64,000 nucleotides of DNA, from positions 1,250,001-1,314,000 of the forward strand of contig NZ_AP018786.1 in NCBI RefSeq assembly GCF_003609995.1, written 5' to 3'. Origin of the DNA: Sutterella megalosphaeroides (lineage in GTDB: Bacteria > Pseudomonadota > Gammaproteobacteria > Burkholderiales > Burkholderiaceae_F). Below are positions 25,145 through 33,042 of the stretch, in pieces. Made by a program: the position numbers and the translations under genes. Each line of letters begins with the position of its first letter. Positions within the stretch are counted from its first letter, which is position 1. The notes under the pieces are model-generated. The model was given only the letters and a program-made list of their open reading frames with translations. It ran no database searches and was not told the origin of the DNA.

Positions 25145-25430
25145 GTCCTTGGGATCGGGGCGACCGACCAACCGCGCGCTCGCCCAAGCCGACATGGCCG
25201 CCATCATGGGGCGGCTCTCGCCCGACGCGCTTCGCACGCTGCGGGCGGTCGCGGCCATGCGTCATCGACCGCCCGAAGAGGTTCTGAGGGAAGAGCTCGA
25301 AGGGTACGTCGCCGACCAGATTCCCGCCGTGGACGTCGAGGGAATCATTCGACTCATGGGGGCCCGACTCTACGAAATCGGCTACCTCGTGGGGTCGATG
25401 AAGCGCTTCATCCGAAAGCACCGCTCCTAA
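25137..25430 (+). CDS. Small helical protein of unknown function
   Basis: A 97-residue protein starting within the end of the DUF1828-like gene. It is helical, with a central hydrophobic stretch (VDVEGIIRLMGARLYEIGYLVGSMKRF) that is amphipathic rather than a clear membrane span. No family is recognised. Coupled translation indicates a joint function with its neighbour. Confidence 0.6.
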   Translation: MTESLGSGRPTNRALAQADMAAIMGRLSPDALRTLRAVAAMRHRPPEEVLREELEGYVADQIPAVDVEGIIRLMGARLYEIGYLVGSMKRFIRKHRS

Positions 25431-25755
25431 AGCCGCAAAAGAAGGCCTGCGAGATGAGTCCCGCGGGCTTTCGAACATGTGCGACCGGCTTCGGCCTCCC
25501 AATAGGCGGAAACGCCGCCGCCGTGGGTGATATCGGCAAAGCTCTGAAAGAGCTTGTCGACGAGCGGTGTTTTGATTGTTGCGGCGCACACGGCGTTGAC
25601 GCGGATGCCTTTCGGGCCGAGGTCGATCGCCATGCTGCGGGCGATCCGGCCGATGGCGCCTTTCGTGAGGCCGTAGCCGAAGCTGTTGGGCTTCCCGATG
25701 CAGCACCGGTCCGACGCATTGATGAGGACGGAGCTACCGCGCTTCTTCGCAAAAA
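25427..25755 (-). pseudogene. C-terminal fragment of a short-chain dehydrogenase/reductase
   Basis: The frame reads RGSSVLINASDR, then SFGYGLTKGAI with the catalytic YxxxK, then GRIARSMAIDLGPKGIRVNAVCAATIKTPLV, all standard SDR motifs. The N-terminal Rossmann half with TGxxxGxG is absent; upstream lies a terminator and another gene. No start or ribosome site supports expression. It looks like a truncated relic. Confidence 0.7.
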
Positions 25756-25758
25756 CGC

Positions 25759-25784
25759 GAAACCCCCGAAAAATCGGGGGTTTC
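25759..25784. terminator. Terminator of chalcone-isomerase-like gene
   Basis: GAAACCCCCGA and TCGGGGGTTTC form an 11-bp perfect stem with an AAAA loop. On the minus strand GCGTTTTTG follows. Confidence 0.8.
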
Positions 25785-25804
25785 GAGAGCGAGTAGGGCG
25801 GATC

Positions 25805-26434
25805 TCAACGCGTGCCCATCATCGCGTTCTTCAGGCGGTCGTCGATGGGACGGTCGCCAATCCAAATCGCGAGCACCGCATCGTAGAGGGCCTTGCCGGC
25901 GATGGAGGGACCCACGGGCTTGCCGTTCAAGCGCAGCGTCGTACCGGTTGCGGGCGCGTACTCGAAGTCGACCATGTCGCCTTCTTTCACGTCGCCGATC
26001 GCACGCATAAGGTCCTTCAACTGATTGAGTTCGTTCGTGATCGCCTTTTTGCCCTCGGGCGTCAGGTTGGCATCAAGCCCCGACTCGAGCGCTTCAATGA
26101 AGTCGGCGCCCTTCACGTGACGCAGCAGCCCGAGACGAACGGCGCGCGGCGCATCGGCGGCGAAAACATCCGCGGTCGAGGCGGCGTGCTTTTCAACGTA
26201 GAGCGCCGCACCATAGACCTTGAAGAAAACGATCTGGCGAAGCCCCGCACCCTGCAGAAGGAGCGTTTTGCCGGCCAGGGGGATGCTACCCGTGAACGTG
26301 ACGTCGCCCACCTTGATGTCAGCAGGAACGGCTGCGGCAGCGGGCGCCGCAGGAGAGTTCGGAGCGTCGGCCGCAAGAACCGTACCTGCGCCGAGGCCGA
26401 GAGCGAGAAGAAGGCCGGCAATGGTGTTGCGCAT
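25805..26434 (-). CDS. Secreted chalcone-isomerase-like protein
   Basis: A 209-residue exported protein. The signal MRNTIAGLLLALGLGAGTVLAADA is followed by an Ala/Pro linker. The domain shows LLLQGAGLRQIVFFKVYGAALYVE, VRLGLLRHVKGADF, KEGDMVDFEYAPATGTTLRLNGKPVG and IWIGDRPIDDRLKNAMMG, the pattern of the bacterial chalcone isomerase-like (Chalcone_3) family. These bacterial members usually lack flavonoid chemistry and bind fatty-acid-like ligands; the true function here is unknown. It is likely periplasmic. The adjacent DMT transporter gene is on the same strand, about 97 bases upstream. Confidence 0.85.
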   Translation of the reverse strand: MRNTIAGLLLALGLGAGTVLAADAPNSPAAPAAAAVPADIKVGDVTFTGSIPLAGKTLLLQGAGLRQIVFFKVYGAALYVEKHAASTADVFAADAPRAVRLGLLRHVKGADFIEALESGLDANLTPEGKKAITNELNQLKDLMRAIGDVKEGDMVDFEYAPATGTTLRLNGKPVGPSIAGKALYDAVLAIWIGDRPIDDRLKNAMMGTR

Positions 26435-26531
26435 GAAGGATTCTCCTATGTTTCAGCGTTGCTGTTTTGGTGCTTTCGGGGTGGATTTCAAGTGTTCGGG
26501 CGCAAAGATTATCACGCGAACCGACACGTCG

Positions 26532-27470
26532 TCATCGGTCGTTTGGGGGATCCGCCCGGTATTGCGCTTCGCGCGCTTTGCGCTCGGCGATGCGCTTCAA
26601 GCGCCGCTGCGTCGAGAGGACGCTCCCCGTTTGGAGCGCCACCGAGAGGCAGATAAGCGCAAGCCCCCCGTAGAACTCAAGTCCGAGTTCGTGCGCTTCC
26701 CCGAAGAGAATCATCGCGAGGATGATCGAATAGACGGGTTCGAGGTTGTAGGAGAGATTTACCGTGAAGGCCGAAATCTTTTCAAGCGACTGGATCTGCA
26801 GGATGTACATCCCGAGCGTGCAGAAGGTGGCGAAGATCACGAGCCAGAGCCAGTCGATCGGCTGCGGGAGCACATTTTGGGGCGGCATCAGGGTGAGGTA
26901 CGCGGGCAAAAGGGCGAGTGCCGACACGAAGCCCCCGGTGAGCTGCCAGCTCATCACCGTGACGGACGAATACTTCGCGCGGTACTTTCGGAAGTAGACG
27001 GCCAACGCCGCGGCCGCCGCCGCGCTCGCCAGCCCGAAGGCGATCCCGAGCCGGTAGCGGGTGTCGAAGTGGAAAATCAGGTAGATCCCGAGCACCGTGA
27101 GGCACGAGAAAAGGATTTCCTTCGGCTTCACGCGCGAGCCCGTCATGAGGGGCTCAAGGAGCGCCGTGAAAAAGCCGATCGACGAAAAGGCGACGACGCC
27201 GATCGAGACGCTCGAGGCTTTGATCGAGGCGTAGAAAAGCGTCCACTGCAGCATGAGGAGCGCCCCCACGAGCATGATCCCGATCCGATCGCGCGGCGTG
27301 ACGCGTTCGATGCGGCCCGTGAACCAGGCCCAGAGCCAGAGGAGGCCGCCTGCAATGACGATGCGCCAAAAAACGATAAGGCCGGGCGTGAGTTCGATGA
27401 GTTTTCCGAAGATGCCGGTCCAGCCGGCGAGCAGAATCGAGAGGTGAAGTTGCAGGAAAGCTTTTTTCAT
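26532..27470 (-). CDS. EamA/DMT-family metabolite exporter
   Basis: A 312-residue inner-membrane protein of the drug/metabolite transporter superfamily with about ten hydrophobic helices in two EamA repeats. Motifs include HLSILLAGWTGIFGKLI at the N-terminus, FWRIVIAGGLLW, and LEPVYSIILAMILFGE in the second repeat, typical of these permeases. The C-terminal tail is short and basic. Substrate cannot be assigned. The ATG at 27470 is chosen because the first helix then lies at the N-terminus; an upstream in-frame stretch is not family-like. Confidence 0.88.
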   Translation of the reverse strand: MKKAFLQLHLSILLAGWTGIFGKLIELTPGLIVFWRIVIAGGLLWLWAWFTGRIERVTPRDRIGIMLVGALLMLQWTLFYASIKASSVSIGVVAFSSIGFFTALLEPLMTGSRVKPKEILFSCLTVLGIYLIFHFDTRYRLGIAFGLASAAAAAALAVYFRKYRAKYSSVTVMSWQLTGGFVSALALLPAYLTLMPPQNVLPQPIDWLWLVIFATFCTLGMYILQIQSLEKISAFTVNLSYNLEPVYSIILAMILFGEAHELGLEFYGGLALICLSVALQTGSVLSTQRRLKRIAERKAREAQYRADPPNDR

Positions 27471-27835
27471 GGCGGCGAGGGCATCCGCAAAAAAAAATGT
27501 AAAGATTCGGCGGACGGGACGACGCGCGCCCCGTCGGGAATTCGTTCGGGCACGAGCATAGCAAAAAACCGACCGAGAGCCGCTCTGCGGGCTGTTTTTC
27601 AGGCGCTTCGGGCGTTTCGGGACGGTCGGGTGCCGCTTCAAGCTCGTCGAAAAAATCATCGACTGTAAAGTGGACCGCTCGGTAGTTGATACGAAGACAA
27701 GGACGGATACAAAAATTTGCGCGCGCTTTGCAAAACGGGGAGAATGAGGGTAAGGAAAAAGCCTTAGGAAGCCTTGGGAATCGGGATCTTCTTCCGTGAG
27801 GGAAGAAGCGGACGGTTCCAAGGAAGGGAGGTACT
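27471..27835. other. Divergent intergenic region
   Basis: About 365 bases between the transporter and the 49-codon gene. It holds A-rich and T-rich runs near 27490 and 27560, and a weak hairpin near 27580-27600. Promoters for both directions are likely here, but none is clear-cut. Confidence 0.35.
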
Positions 27836-27985
27836 ATGACAAGCCGCCATGAACATCAACCCGGTGAACGCGGACGTGCGCTTCTCTTCATCCTCTTCCT
27901 GGTCGTGCTTGCCATCGTGCTGAAGGGCATGGGCTGGTGCATCGGGGGCGTGTGCGAGGTCGGTACCGACATGCTGCTTCCGTGA
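27836..27985 (+). CDS. 49-residue single-pass membrane peptide
   Basis: A small gene with a strong AGGGAGG site five bases before its ATG. The peptide starts MTSRHEHQPGERGRA, crosses the membrane once (LLFILFLVVLAIVL, about residues 16-29) and ends with a short tail containing two Cys (WCIGGVCEVG). The basic N-terminus predicts a cytoplasmic N-end. No homologue is recognised. A structured RNA candidate lies 90 bases downstream. It could be a regulatory small membrane protein or a type I toxin-like peptide; neither is supported directly. Confidence 0.6.
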   Translation: MTSRHEHQPGERGRALLFILFLVVLAIVLKGMGWCIGGVCEVGTDMLLP

Positions 27986-28042
27986 CGACCGAGGAAGTGA
28001 CAGCCGCGCAGCGCAAAGTTCCGGAGATCGAAAAGAAGAAGC

Positions 28043-28071
28043 TGTACAAACAAAGAAAAACGAGCTACTAT
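28043..28071 (+). promoter_or_regulatory. Candidate promoter of small RNA
   Basis: TGTACA (28043-28048) and TACTAT (28066-28071) are separated by 17 bases. Each matches the sigma-70 consensus at four of six positions. Confidence 0.45.
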
Positions 28072-28077
28072 CGGAAC

Positions 28078-28229
28078 TAAGGAAAGTTTCCGCATGAAGC
28101 CTTCCGATAGGAGGTCCAAGCGAGGTACCTGAGGATACCTAAAGCCCGGTGAAAGCGGGTCGCCGCACAATGTGATCTCATCGCGCTTCGTGCACGAAAG
28201 GGCCGTGTCCCGTAAGACGCGGCCCTTTT
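28078..28229 (+). ncRNA. Probable small RNA with intrinsic terminator
   Basis: A region of about 150 bases with no reading frame but clear structure: GGAAA/TTTCC, AGGTA/TACCT (28118-28135 region), CCCG/CGGG, and a terminal stem AAAGGGCCG(T)GTC / GAC(G)CGGCCCTTT (28197-28228) ending in TTTT. An additional pair, CTATCGGAA/TTCCGATAG (about 28069-28114), would form if transcription starts slightly upstream. It lies between the 49-residue peptide and a convergent flavoprotein. No known RNA family is recognised. Confidence 0.6.
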
Positions 28230-28293
28230 GCTGTGCGCAGTTTTCGTTGCTTTCGGCGGCCGCGAACCCGGCTCCTTGCGGCGATGCAACAAA

Positions 28294-28324
28294 AAACGGG
28301 ATGCCCGACCGCGAGCATCCCGTT
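28294..28324 (-). terminator. Intrinsic terminator of second flavoprotein
   Basis: AAACGGGATGC and GCATCCCGTTT form a perfect 11-bp stem; on the minus strand it continues TTTGTTG. Confidence 0.88.
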
Positions 28325-28347
28325 TGCGTTTCAAAGGCCTCTCAAGC

Positions 28348-30153
28348 TCATTGCTCGCGCGCGGCGTTTTCGCCCGCGATGCGGCCCGACGTGTAGGCGA
28401 CGGCCAAGCCCGTTCCCGACGTATAGACGCGGTTGTAGAACGGACGGTTCGCCATTTCGCCGCCGGCGTAAAGACCCTTGATGACGGAGCCGTCGGGGCG
28501 TAGCACCTGGAAGCGCTCGTTCGTGACGACGCCCCCGATCGTGCCGCCCGTACCGGGAAGGACGCGCACCGCGAAGAAGGGACCGGTCGTGAAGGGCTTC
28601 ATGTAGGCAGGGTCCTTCCCGAAGACCGAGTCGCGTCCCTTTTCGCAATCGGCGTTGTAGGTGTCCATGGTCTTTTGAAGGGCGGACGGGTTGGTAAGCG
28701 CCATGCGACGACCGAGTTCGCTCCAGGTTTCCCCGTGCACGACCACGTCGTAGGTAAGGTAGCGCTTGAGAATTTCGGTCTTTTTCGGATCGCTCCCGTC
28801 GACGATCGCCCAGACCTGGCCCTGCATCGCGGCGGGATCCGTCACGTAGGGGCGGCTCTCGTCGACGAAGCGCTCGCCGCGCTCGTTCACGAAGACGCGG
28901 TCCTTGTATTTGTCCTTCGACGTGTAGGTGGAAGCAAGGATCGGGTACTTGGGAACAAGGTAAAGCCCGATCATCCAGCTGTCCTTGGCTTCCGCGGCGC
29001 CCGCATCGAGAGCCATCCGAAGGCCGTCCCCGGTCGAACCCTTGGCGCTTGCGGTCCAATCCGTGAAGGTCACCCACTGCGGCGCCCGTTCGACAAGCAT
29101 CTCGACATTGCGCGCAAAGCCCCCCGTCGCGAGAACAACGGCTTTCGCTTTGAATTCATAGCGGTTCTTCCCGTCGTGGGCGCGCACGCCCGTCACGTCG
29201 CCGGCCGCGTTCGTCACGAGCTCGTAGGCGGCGGTGTTGGTACGCACCGGAACACCTCGGGCGTCCGTGTACTTTTTGAGGGCGGAAATGACGTAGGCAC
29301 CCCCGCCCGCCGTCGATCCGCGACCGCTCGCGGGAACGGGCGAAGCCGCAGGCGCGTGAGCGCGCTCGGGGCCCCCGAACCCGAAGGGACGGGGCTTCGC
29401 GAATCGGAGACCCACCGTTTCTTCGAGCCAGTCGACGGTGGCGGCGGACTCGGCGGCGAGCGCCTTGACGCGCTCGACTTCGGGGTAGCCGTCTTCGCCC
29501 CCGGGGACGGACGACTTCTGGTCGTCAAGCCACAGTTGCGCAAAGGCTTCCGGACTGTCTTCGATGCCCGCACGGGCCTGAGCCTTTGAGCCGGCCGCCG
29601 CGATGGCGCCGCCCGAAAGCGCGGAGGAGCCGCCGATCAAGCCCATCTTTTCGAGTACCACCACCTTGGCGCCGAGCTCGGCCGCACGAGCGGCCGCGGC
29701 CATCCCGGTTCCGCCCGCGCCCACGACGACCACGTCCGTTTCAACGGTCGAAAGGGGGAGCGTGTTCGGGTCGATCGGGGTCGTATCCTTCGTGAAGTCG
29801 GCCGTATCGCCCCCGGCCTTCTCCACCGCCTCCCCGACCGCGCGCAAGAGGGCCGTGGTCGAGCGGGTGGCCCCTGAGACCGTGTCGACCGAGAGCGTCT
29901 GATCGGCGACGATCTTCGCCGCCACGTCCTTCATCGGCTGCAGCGCGATGTAGTCCGTTTCGTAGTTGTCGCCCACGACCACGTTCTCGATCGAATGCTT
30001 GCCGAGCGTGGTCGTGACGGTCAGAGGGCCGTTGTTGCCTCGGGTGACGATTTCGTAGGTGCCGGGCTTCATCTCGGCCGCAGAGGCCGGAAGAGCGAAG
30101 GACGCAACGGTCGCAACGGCCGCGAGGGCGGCCGCAAGGACGGTTTTTCGCAT
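28348..30153 (-). CDS. Periplasmic FMN/FAD flavoprotein reductase, divergent active site
   Basis: A 601-residue exported protein with Sec signal (cleaved after ASA, about residue 25). An FMN-binding domain follows with the covalent flavinylation motif SGAT (Thr96, the ApbE target), then an FAD domain beginning VVVVGAGGTGMAAA (about 141-154). It resembles UrdA/Fcc3-type reductases but differs in the active site. The HHTMGG histidine is replaced (GTGGTIGGV), the NRLGGNA arginine region reads YNRVYTSGTG, and the substrate loop reads LVPKYPIL. The substrate is therefore unlikely to be fumarate. No heme motif is present. The start at 30153 has AGGAG upstream. It is divergent from an M20 peptidase gene. 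Confidence 0.88.
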   Translation of the reverse strand: MRKTVLAAALAAVATVASFALPASAAEMKPGTYEIVTRGNNGPLTVTTTLGKHSIENVVVGDNYETDYIALQPMKDVAAKIVADQTLSVDTVSGATRSTTALLRAVGEAVEKAGGDTADFTKDTTPIDPNTLPLSTVETDVVVVGAGGTGMAAAARAAELGAKVVVLEKMGLIGGSSALSGGAIAAAGSKAQARAGIEDSPEAFAQLWLDDQKSSVPGGEDGYPEVERVKALAAESAATVDWLEETVGLRFAKPRPFGFGGPERAHAPAASPVPASGRGSTAGGGAYVISALKKYTDARGVPVRTNTAAYELVTNAAGDVTGVRAHDGKNRYEFKAKAVVLATGGFARNVEMLVERAPQWVTFTDWTASAKGSTGDGLRMALDAGAAEAKDSWMIGLYLVPKYPILASTYTSKDKYKDRVFVNERGERFVDESRPYVTDPAAMQGQVWAIVDGSDPKKTEILKRYLTYDVVVHGETWSELGRRMALTNPSALQKTMDTYNADCEKGRDSVFGKDPAYMKPFTTGPFFAVRVLPGTGGTIGGVVTNERFQVLRPDGSVIKGLYAGGEMANRPFYNRVYTSGTGLAVAYTSGRIAGENAAREQ

Positions 30154-30597
30154 GCGGTGGTTCTCCTTGGGTCGGCGCTCGCAAAAGAATCGACCTTCGG
30201 TCGGGGTGCTTCGAGGGGCTTCGGGAGGCCTCGGGTGCCGGAACAAGCACGACGAGGCCGAGGCGACTCGAAAGCACGCGGCGCCGTTTCGCGAGCGCGC
30301 TGTGGTTTCCCGCGGACTATGCCGAAGCCGCCTTAAAGCGCGCTGAAAAACGGGCCTCGAAACTCGACCGAAAACCCGTCCGAACGCTTGGAAATTCGGG
30401 CAAAGCGTCGCTTGGAAAGTGCCGCAGGCGACTCTCGTGGAAATTCCTTAGGACGATGGAACTAGGACAAGGTATGATCTTTTCACTTGCCGGCGGGCCT
30501 TGCGTACCGTCGGTCGTCTTTTTGGCGTCGAAGGGCTCGGTCGCGAGCAGCTACTCCCTTTGCCCTTCGCAAACTTACATTGAGGAGCAAATTGATC
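30154..30597. other. Divergent intergenic region, flavoprotein / M20 peptidase
   Basis: About 440 bases. A TATGAT at 30473-30478 may be the -10 for the peptidase gene, but its -35 is poor. The flavoprotein side is GC-rich without an obvious promoter. No gene is seen. Confidence 0.4.
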
Positions 30598-31854
30598 ATG
30601 ACGGATCGCGTCCCCGAGATTGAAGAAGCGATGCTTGAGCGCGTGCGCGGCCTTGCGGCCCGCGACGACGTTGCCCGTGCGATGACGATCTGCAAGGAGC
30701 AGGTCGCCGAAGCCATGGCCGAGCAGGTGAAGATTGCCGAAATCGAGTCGCCCACCTTTGCCGAAAAGGTGCGCGGCGAAGCGGTGATGGAACTCATGCG
30801 TTCTTACGGCCTCACGGACGTCGTGATGGATCCCTCGGGGAACGTCGTCGGTCGTCGTCCGGGGACGGGCTCGGGCCCGACGCTCGCGATCGCCGCTCAC
30901 CTCGACACGGTCTTCCCCGCGGGTACCGACCTCAAGGTCCGCCGCGAAGGGAACCTCTACTACGGCCCGGGGATCGGTGACAACGCCTCGGGCATCCGCT
31001 CGATGCTCCAGGTCCTGCGCGCCCTCGAAGGGGCGGGCATCCGCACCGAAGGCGACATCCTCTTCGTCGGCACGGTCGGCGAAGAAGGGAACGGCGACAT
31101 CCGCGGCGCGAAGGCTCTCTTCGACGGTTCGCGCAAGATCGACGGTTTTATGGCGCTCGACATGGCGGACGTCAATACGCTGCAGAACGGCGCGACGGGC
31201 GCACATCGCTGGCGTCTCTCGATCGAGGGCGAGGGCGGTCACTCCTACCTCGACTACGGTCACGTCCCGTCGGCCATTCACGCGATGTGCCGCGCCGGTG
31301 CGCTCATTGCGGACCTCGATCTTCCCGAAACCCCCAAGACCACGTACACGATCGGTACGATCAAGGGCGGCACCACGGTGAACACGATCGCCGCGAAGTG
31401 CTCGGTCGACGTCGACCTGCGTAGCGTTGACGTTCAGGAACTCGCGAAGCTGGAAGAAACGGTGCTCGCCGCCTTCGAAAAGGCGGTCGAACTCGAAAAC
31501 GCCCACTGGCCCAAGGCGGACGCCGCCCATCAGTTGAAGCTCGTGAAGACTCAGATCGGCAACCGCCCCGCGGGGCTTCGTCCCGACAACTGCCCGGCCG
31601 TCCAGGCGGCTCTTGCCGCCATGGCGACGATGGGTATCGAAGTCAAGCAGTGCCGTCCCTCCTCGACCGACGCCAACATGCCGATGTCGATCAACATCCC
31701 GGCCGTCTGCATCGGTACGGGCGGCGTCACGAATCTCGAACACAGCCTGAAGGAATTCTTCGACTCGACCGACATGGAAAAGGGTCCGCAGCTCGCCACC
31801 CTCATCGCGCTCGCCCTCGTGGGCATCCGCGACGAAGTGAAGGCCGCGCTCTGA
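30598..31854 (+). CDS. M20-family metallopeptidase / amidohydrolase
   Basis: A 418-residue cytoplasmic enzyme with TGAGGAG upstream of its ATG. Two-zinc M20 ligands are visible: His101 and Asp103 in AAHLDTVF, bridging Asp128 in GIGDNASG, catalytic Glu162-Glu163 in GTVGEEGNGD, Asp in MALDMAD and a late His in TNLEHSLKEFF. A dimerisation (lid) domain lies between about 200 and 315. Architecture resembles PepT-like and DapE/ArgE-like deacylases; the substrate could be a small peptide or an acylated amino acid. It is monocistronic with a strong terminator. Confidence 0.88.
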   Translation: MTDRVPEIEEAMLERVRGLAARDDVARAMTICKEQVAEAMAEQVKIAEIESPTFAEKVRGEAVMELMRSYGLTDVVMDPSGNVVGRRPGTGSGPTLAIAAHLDTVFPAGTDLKVRREGNLYYGPGIGDNASGIRSMLQVLRALEGAGIRTEGDILFVGTVGEEGNGDIRGAKALFDGSRKIDGFMALDMADVNTLQNGATGAHRWRLSIEGEGGHSYLDYGHVPSAIHAMCRAGALIADLDLPETPKTTYTIGTIKGGTTVNTIAAKCSVDVDLRSVDVQELAKLEETVLAAFEKAVELENAHWPKADAAHQLKLVKTQIGNRPAGLRPDNCPAVQAALAAMATMGIEVKQCRPSSTDANMPMSINIPAVCIGTGGVTNLEHSLKEFFDSTDMEKGPQLATLIALALVGIRDEVKAAL

Positions 31855-32174
31855 TTCTCCGTTGAGGTGCTTGAGGCGCCTCAGGCGCTTCGGGTGCCCT
31901 GAAGGCGCCCGAGCGACACGTCCCCGTCTTTTTCGGAAGGCGGGGACTTTTTTCGGTTCGAGCGAGGAGCGGAGGGCGCCGCGAAAGCGGGACGGCCGGC
32001 CACTCGCTTTGCCCGAGTGCCGCGTTCGATTTCGCCCGTATTTGCGCGCTCCGGCCCGGTCCTCTACAATTCGCGGCCGACGCGTGCGTTTTTCGCCGCA
32101 CCGCGCGCCCCTCGCCGAGACGGGCGTTGCGATCCCGAGACACCCGCGAAGCGGTCAATCCCATCTCACAGATC
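31855..32174. other. Intergenic region with terminator and promoter
   Basis: Besides the terminator at 31920-31953 and a palindrome TGAGGCGCCTCA near 31872, it holds a promoter candidate: TTGCGC (32042-32047), a 17-base spacer and TACAAT (32065-32070). The promoter would serve the next gene. Confidence 0.55.
31920..31953 (+). terminator. Intrinsic terminator of M20 gene
   Basis: GTCCCCG and CGGGGAC form the stem, followed by TTTTTT. Confidence 0.9.
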
Positions 32175-32756
32175 ATGTCCACTTACGCCAGCATCATTGC
32201 CAACGATTTCGAAGAACGCGTCGAGGATATTCGTCCGCTCGTCGAAGCCATTCTCCTCGACTCCTACGAAATGCGCGTGCCCGTCGACGAAACGGGTGCC
32301 GTGACGAGCGCGGCCTTCGACGACGTGGTCGACGCGATGAGCGCGGGCGCCGTCTGCGCGATGTACCTCGACTATCTGCTCGATCGGTACCAGAACGGCT
32401 GGCTCTCCCGGGACGAAGCGCAGTGCTTCCAGGAGGCACTCTCGGTTGTGCAGGAGGACTTCGCGCGCGAGAGCGAACTTGTGAACCTCTTCTGTGTGCC
32501 GCTCCTTTTGAAGATGATGTCGGGCATGGCCCGGATGCCCGTTGCGAACGAACGGGGCGGCCGCTACGCCTTCTATCACGTCTTCGGCGAACTCCGTCAA
32601 CTCGTGCGAACGATCGTTGAATCGCAGTCGCGCCTTCCGATCGGTCGCAAGCCGACCGAGCTCGAACTCGAGGTCGCCCTTTCGGCCGTGGGGCTTGCCT
32701 ACCGCTCGATCGCCCGCACGCTCGACACGAAGTTCGGCCTTTCGACGCACGATTGA
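32175..32756 (+). CDS. Unknown all-helical protein
   Basis: A 193-residue soluble protein starting MSTYASIIANDFEERVEDIRP. It is predicted fully helical and acidic, with no known motif, signal or membrane segment. Its C-terminal part (FYHVFGELRQLVRTIVESQSRLP, then ALSAVGLAYRSIARTL) has a spacing pattern like that of the small-protein cluster at 22794-24308, so a distant relationship is possible. It has its own promoter candidate and terminator. Confidence 0.6.
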   Translation: MSTYASIIANDFEERVEDIRPLVEAILLDSYEMRVPVDETGAVTSAAFDDVVDAMSAGAVCAMYLDYLLDRYQNGWLSRDEAQCFQEALSVVQEDFARESELVNLFCVPLLLKMMSGMARMPVANERGGRYAFYHVFGELRQLVRTIVESQSRLPIGRKPTELELEVALSAVGLAYRSIARTLDTKFGLSTHD

Positions 32757-32833
32757 GCGTAGGTCGCTCTCCGGTCGGTCGTCGGTCGATTTTCGATCGA
32801 AACGGACTCGACGGCTGCGTTGCCGCAATCCTC

Positions 32834-32865
32834 GCCCTCGACGCTCTCGGGGGCGTTCTTTTTTC
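32834..32865 (+). terminator. Probable intrinsic terminator
   Basis: CGCCC and GGGGCG surround a short partly paired loop and are followed by TTCTTTTTT. A wider CCGCAA/TTGCGG pairing encloses it. Confidence 0.6.
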
Positions 32866-33042
32866 TGTTGCGGCGACACCGGAGGTTTCGCCGGCTGCAT
32901 CTTGCTCCTAGGGTTTCTCCATGGGGTTTTCGTCTTAGGCTCGGCCTAGAATCGATAAATCGCGCGCTTCGTGATCGGGCTTCCGAGCCCGCGAACGTAT
33001 GCGTCGATGCTCCCCGCAAAACCCCCAATTCAGGAGAAACCC

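Noticed and set aside
28118-28160. Hammerhead-like core words CTGAGGA and GAAA in the small RNA
   Set aside because: The bases flanking these words do not pair as stems II and III require (10.1 and 11.1 are both U), and no matching cleavage strand lies upstream.
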